Of a stretch of 57,486 bases of DNA, positions 54,078-57,486 are shown piece after piece. The notes beneath the pieces are model-generated. The model made no database searches, was not told the origin of the DNA, and saw nothing but the letters and a program-made list of their open reading frames with translations. Every line of letters starts with the position of its first letter. Position 1 is the stretch's first letter. This stretch comes from JABMMZ01 sp044341025 (GTDB taxonomy: Bacteria > Bacteroidota > Bacteroidia > NS11-12g > UBA955), in NCBI GenBank assembly GCA_044341025.1, contig JBIISM010000014.1:1-57486 (forward strand). The letters are read 5' to 3'. Both the position numbers and the translations under genes were made by a program.

Positions 54078-55274
54078 ATGTCAAACACAATGCACGGGCT
54101 TCCAGAAGAAGTTATTTTTTGTAAAAAATGTTGTATATCCAACCAAAGACCAAGCACAAAAAGAGAATTTTCAAAAAAATCAAGTAAAGATACCGAAACG
54201 GTTGGCTTTGGTGGTGATGGAATTTGTGATACCTGTAAATGGTTTGAGTTTAAAAAAACCATAGATTGGGAGCAAAGAGAAAAACAATTGGAAGAATTAT
54301 GCAATAGATTCAGAAGAAATGATGGGTCTTATGATGTTATTGTGCCTTCTAGTGGAGGCAAAGATAGTTTTTATGTTGCGCATCAATTGAAATACAAATA
54401 TGGAATGAATCCATTGACCGTTACGTGGGCACCACATCAATACACAGATATTGGATGGAAGAACTTCGAGAGTATGATTGATGCAGGTTTTGACAATGTT
54501 TTGGTTAGCCCAAATGGCAAAATTCACAGGGTATTAACCCGTTTAGCTTTCGAGAATCTGGTCAATCCTTTTCAACCATTTATCATTGGACAAAAAAATG
54601 TTGCTCCTAGAGTCGCATTGCAATATGGGGTTCAATTAATTATGTATGGAGAAAATCAAGCCGAAGCACATAATAAATTAGAAGAAAATTTTAGCCCCTT
54701 AATGGATATTTCTCATTTCTGTAAAAAGGAAGGTGAGGAGTTGTATTTTGGAGGTGTTCATATCAATGATTTAAAACAATATGGAATTGAAGATAAAGAT
54801 TTGTATCTTTATAAACCATTGCAAGAAGAAATTATAAAAAATGCAGGTATTGAAGTGCATTTTCATAGTTTTTACAAAAACTGGTCAGCACAAGAAAATT
54901 ATTACTACGCAATGGAACATTCTGGTTTTAAATCAAATCCAGACGGAAGAAGCGAAGGAACATATACAAAATTTGCGAGCTTAGACGACAAAATTGATGG
55001 TCAGCATTATTTCACCATGTTCATTAAATTCGGTCAAGGAAGGGCTATGAATGATGTAAATCGTGATATCCGTGACGGTTTTATTAGCCGTGAGGAAGGC
55101 ATCGAATTAATCATTAAGTATGATGGTGAATTTCCAGTCAAATATTTCCAAGAAGTTTTAGATTATATGGGAATAAGTGAACAGCGTTATTGGGAGGTAA
55201 TAGACAATGCACGATCTCCACATTTGTGGGAAAAGCTTAATGGTGAATGGCAATTGAAACACAGAACAAAATAA
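54078..55274 (+). CDS. N-acetyl sugar amidotransferase (WbpG/PseA family)
   Basis: A 398-residue ATP-pyrophosphatase-type amidotransferase. N-terminal CKKCCISNQRPST and GDGICDTCKW form a Cys-rich metal-binding site; the PP-loop is VPSSGGKDSFYVAHQ; MYGENQAEAHNK and WSAQENYYYAMEHSGFK follow. WbpG in Pseudomonas aeruginosa converts an acetamido to an acetamidino group with ammonia from HisH/HisF paralogs, and related genes serve legionaminic acid in Legionella. The HisF- and HisH-like genes directly follow here. The sugar target is inferred to be the nonulosonic acid or its precursor. Confidence 0.9.
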   Translation: MSNTMHGLPEEVIFCKKCCISNQRPSTKREFSKKSSKDTETVGFGGDGICDTCKWFEFKKTIDWEQREKQLEELCNRFRRNDGSYDVIVPSSGGKDSFYVAHQLKYKYGMNPLTVTWAPHQYTDIGWKNFESMIDAGFDNVLVSPNGKIHRVLTRLAFENLVNPFQPFIIGQKNVAPRVALQYGVQLIMYGENQAEAHNKLEENFSPLMDISHFCKKEGEELYFGGVHINDLKQYGIEDKDLYLYKPLQEEIIKNAGIEVHFHSFYKNWSAQENYYYAMEHSGFKSNPDGRSEGTYTKFASLDDKIDGQHYFTMFIKFGQGRAMNDVNRDIRDGFISREEGIELIIKYDGEFPVKYFQEVLDYMGISEQRYWEVIDNARSPHLWEKLNGEWQLKHRTK

Positions 55275-55339
55275 TCATTTATTTTAATTGATTAGTTCCT
55301 TTATTTCAAAATTTAAATGTGTAATTGTTAAAATATAAC

Positions 55340-56089
55340 ATGAAAAGAGTCATTGCGCGTTTAGATATAAAGGGAATTAGATTGGTCAAAGGCATTCATC
55401 TTGAGGGATGGCGGTTCTTACCAGAGCACCCTAATGAATATTGTTACAATTACTATTTACAAGGTGTTGACGAAATTATTTATGTTGATGCAGTTGCAAG
55501 TTTATACAATAGAGATTCTCTTAAAGAGATAATTAAAAAGACAACTGACAATGTTTTTGTGCCAATTACGGTCGGAGGTGGGATAAGGACTTTAGAAGAT
55601 GCCTACGATATCTTAAGAAGTGGGGCAGACAAAGTTGCAATTTGTAGCCAAGCAGTAAAGCATCCAGAAATCATTTCTGAAATTGCAGGAAAGTATGGAA
55701 ACCAATGTATGGTATTGTCCATTCAAGCTAAAAAAAATCAATCCGGTACATATTCGGTTTGGTATGATGTAGCAAGGGAGAAAACTGAAATTGATGTGGT
55801 CGAATGGGCTCAAAGAGGCGAGGAATTGGGTGCTGGTGAAATACTCTTAACATCGATAGACCATGAGGGCTTGGAGCGGGGCATGGACAAAGAATTAATT
55901 ACATTGGTTTCAAAAGCGGTTAAAATTCCAGTAATTGCAAGTGGTGGATTTGGCAATTCAAAACACTTTGTTGAGGCTATTGAAAGTGGTGCAGATGCTG
56001 TTGCCATCGCTAAAGCACTGCATTACGAAAGAGTAAGCATTAGCGAAATTAAAGTTGAGGCTAGGAACCATAACATTAAAGTACGCTAA
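55340..56089 (+). CDS. HisF-like ammonia-channel subunit of the sugar amidotransferase
   Basis: A 249-residue (beta/alpha)8 barrel related to imidazole glycerol phosphate synthase HisF. It retains the N-terminal Asp (Asp9 in RVIARLDIKGIRLVKG) and both phosphate loops (VGGGIRT and ASGGFGN). The second catalytic Asp of true HisF (in the VAIDAK strand) is replaced by Gln129 in VLSIQAKK, so it is unlikely to work in histidine synthesis. Context with WbpG- and HisH-like genes points to an ammonia conduit. I chose the ATG at 55340 over an upstream TTG because MKRVIARLDIKG aligns with the family start. Confidence 0.88.
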   Translation: MKRVIARLDIKGIRLVKGIHLEGWRFLPEHPNEYCYNYYLQGVDEIIYVDAVASLYNRDSLKEIIKKTTDNVFVPITVGGGIRTLEDAYDILRSGADKVAICSQAVKHPEIISEIAGKYGNQCMVLSIQAKKNQSGTYSVWYDVAREKTEIDVVEWAQRGEELGAGEILLTSIDHEGLERGMDKELITLVSKAVKIPVIASGGFGNSKHFVEAIESGADAVAIAKALHYERVSISEIKVEARNHNIKVR

Positions 56090-56718
56090 TGGTTAAAAAA
56101 GTATCGATTATCGATTATGGTATGAGTAATTTACTTAGCATCCAAAGAGCTTTTGAGCATGTTGGTGCTGATGTAAATATTGTAACTACTGAGAAAGAAA
56201 TTTTAACTGCTGATTATTTAGTTTTACCAGGAGTTGGTGCGTTTCCAGATGGAATGAACGAATTAAATTCAAGACATTTAGTTGCTGCCATTAAAGAGTT
56301 TTCTCAAAAAGAAAGACCGCTTTTAGGCGTGTGTCTTGGAATGCAAATGTTGCTATCAAAGGGGTTTGAGCACACAGAAACACAGGGTCTTGGACTAATC
56401 GAAGGCGATGTTCTACCATTGCCAAAAGACATGCCTAATTTTAAAATTCCCAATATTAATTGGCATGAAATAACTGAACCAAACCAAGGTAGATGGATTA
56501 ATAGCATTTTGCAAAATACAAAAAATGATACTTGTTTTTATTTTGTGCACTCATATTTTGCTAAGCCAAAAAATCCATATGATGTGCTTGCTGAAACTAG
56601 CTTTGGTATTTTGAAATTTGCAGCAGCGGTTCAAAGAAATAATATTTGTGGAACCCAGTTTCATCCTGAAAAAAGCGGCGAACAAGGTTTAAAAATTTTG
56701 GCTGACTTTTTAAAATAA
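56089..56718 (+). CDS. HisH-like glutaminase subunit of the sugar amidotransferase
   Basis: A 209-residue class I glutamine amidotransferase. The catalytic triad is complete: Cys82 in LLGVCLGMQML, His192 and Glu194 in GTQFHPEKSG. The oxyanion-loop PGVGAFPDGMNEL and N-terminal VSIIDYGMSNLLSI are as in HisH. It makes ammonia from glutamine for the WbpG-like enzyme through the HisF-like barrel. Its ATG uses the last base of the HisF-like gene's stop, and the two proteins probably form a complex. Confidence 0.92.
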   Translation: MVKKVSIIDYGMSNLLSIQRAFEHVGADVNIVTTEKEILTADYLVLPGVGAFPDGMNELNSRHLVAAIKEFSQKERPLLGVCLGMQMLLSKGFEHTETQGLGLIEGDVLPLPKDMPNFKIPNINWHEITEPNQGRWINSILQNTKNDTCFYFVHSYFAKPKNPYDVLAETSFGILKFAAAVQRNNICGTQFHPEKSGEQGLKILADFLK

Positions 56719-56724
56719 TTTAAA

Positions 56725-57417
56725 ATGAAAATATTAACAATAATACCAGCTCGAAGCGGTTCTAAAGGAGTTCCAGGTAAAAATATAAAATTGCTAGGTG
56801 GTAAACCATTGATTTACTATACAATTGAATATGCTAAAAATGCAGGAATGAACAATATTGTAGTAAGCACAGATAGTGAAGAAATCGCTAGTATTGCTAA
56901 AAATTTAAATGCTGAAGTCCCCTTTTTAAGAGCTAAATCTTTAGCAAGTGATACGACCCCAACAATTGATGTAATTATAGATTTATTGGAGCAAATGAAA
57001 CTTAATAATTATAATTTCGATTTAGTTTGTTTACTTCAACCTACTGTGCCGTTTAGAAATAGGGGATTACTACAAAATTGTATTGAACGGTATGAAAAGT
57101 GTAAACTAGATTCATTAATTTCAGTCAGACAAGTTCCAACGCATATTAATCCACACTGGACTTTTGAGGAAACGGATAATCAATTGTTAAGAATTTCTAC
57201 AGGAGAAAAAAAAATCATAACTAGACGACAAGAATTGCCGATATCATATTATAGAGATGGCGCAGTATATTTAACGGCAATAGATGTTATAATGCAATCA
57301 AAATCTTTATATGGAGATCGATTAGGCTATTTTGAAAACAAAGATGAAGAGTATGTTAATATTGACACACAAGATGATTGGGAAAAAGCAGAGAAAATAG
57401 TTTTAAATTTTAAATAA
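56725..57417 (+). CDS. neuA: CMP-nonulosonic acid cytidylyltransferase (NeuA-like)
   Basis: A 230-residue nucleotidyltransferase activating the sialic/legionaminic-type sugar with CTP to give the CMP-sugar used by transferases. Motifs: ILTIIPARSGSKGVPGKNIK, PLIYYTIEYAKNA, VVSTDSEEIA, LLQPTVPFRN and the late YVNIDTQDDWEKAE. All CTP-contact motifs seen in NeuA/LegF/PseF are present. It completes the neuB-neuC-neuA set, starting six bases after the HisH-like gene. Confidence 0.92.
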   Translation: MKILTIIPARSGSKGVPGKNIKLLGGKPLIYYTIEYAKNAGMNNIVVSTDSEEIASIAKNLNAEVPFLRAKSLASDTTPTIDVIIDLLEQMKLNNYNFDLVCLLQPTVPFRNRGLLQNCIERYEKCKLDSLISVRQVPTHINPHWTFEETDNQLLRISTGEKKIITRRQELPISYYRDGAVYLTAIDVIMQSKSLYGDRLGYFENKDEEYVNIDTQDDWEKAEKIVLNFK

Positions 57418-57418
57418 T

Positions 57419-57486
57419 ATGTCTTTGTATTATATAAAAAAAATAGATTTTTTGAGGGCATTATCTATTTTAATCGTGTTGCTTTC
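57419..57486 (+). CDS. Acyltransferase 3 family protein, 5' end only
   Basis: The window ends 68 bases into a gene whose ATG lies two bases after the neuA stop. The visible residues include the first-helix motif IDFLRALSILIVLL, typical of OafA/acyltransferase 3 integral membrane O-acetylases. It may acetylate the glycan. Confidence 0.75.
   Translation, partial: MSLYYIKKIDFLRALSILIVLL

Noticed and set aside
55340..56718. HisF and HisH as part of a histidine operon
   Set aside because: No other his genes are adjacent, the HisF-like protein lacks a catalytic Asp, and a WbpG-like gene precedes them; a sugar amidotransferase role fits better.
1..57486. CRISPR arrays, tRNA or rRNA genes, insertion sequences, prophage
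   Set aside because: No regularly spaced repeats, cloverleaf-like segments, transposases, integrases or phage structural genes were recognised on either strand.

Overview
The window looks like a chromosomal segment of a low-GC Bacteroidota, probably outside the gut genus Bacteroides. Evidence: type IX secretion sorting domains of both type A and type B, a GldM C-terminal-domain protein, repeated TAnnTTTG (-7) promoter boxes, a bacillithiol gene (bshA), an UpxY-type antiterminator heading a glycan locus, and a tyrosine/tryptophan dioxygenase set. I could not compare against any database, so family names rest on motifs and overall patterns.

Positions 1-30500 carry mostly housekeeping and envelope genes, largely on the minus strand. 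They include a 1399-residue secreted T9SS protein with a clear terminator, a LysM glucosaminidase, dsbD, gmhA, a TPR protein, comM, a BNR-repeat exoprotein, an orphan GldM-C protein, bshA, a small lipoprotein and pheS. A six-gene, virtually gap-free operon follows (M16 peptidase pair, T9SS type B protein, ybeY, mnmG, Ig-like lipoprotein). After it come tryptophan 2,3-dioxygenase, hppD and hmgA. Three perfect 14-bp ParB-binding (parS) cores lie at 21.6-22.5 kb beside mnmG, with an imperfect one at 29.4 kb, suggesting the origin-proximal part of the chromosome.

The strand switches at about 30.5 kb, where two -7 boxes sit back to back. On the plus strand come an ABC exporter, a Gfo/Idh/MocA oxidoreductase and a glycosyltransferase. 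After a 455-bp non-coding control region, a surface-glycan operon runs from an UpxY/NusG-like antiterminator (34539) to the window edge. It encodes a Wzm/Wzt ABC exporter, an FkbM methyltransferase, a GT11 fucosyltransferase-like enzyme, a sugar carbamoyltransferase, an FdtA-FdtC-FdtB-like cassette for a dTDP-3-acetamido-3,6-dideoxyhexose, several glycosyltransferases and an AsnB-like amidotransferase. It then has two decayed genes (48.4-49.2 and 50.2-50.7 kb) and a nonulosonic-acid module: NeuB-like, NeuC-like, WbpG-like amidotransferase, HisF-like, HisH-like and NeuA-like. An acyltransferase 3 gene begins at the right edge.

Together the glycan genes predict a nitrogen-rich polysaccharide exported by the ABC route, carrying a 3-acetamido-3,6-dideoxyhexose, probably fucose, a carbamoyl group and an amidinated sialic- or legionaminic-like sugar. 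No RNA genes, CRISPR arrays, insertion sequences or prophage genes were recognised.
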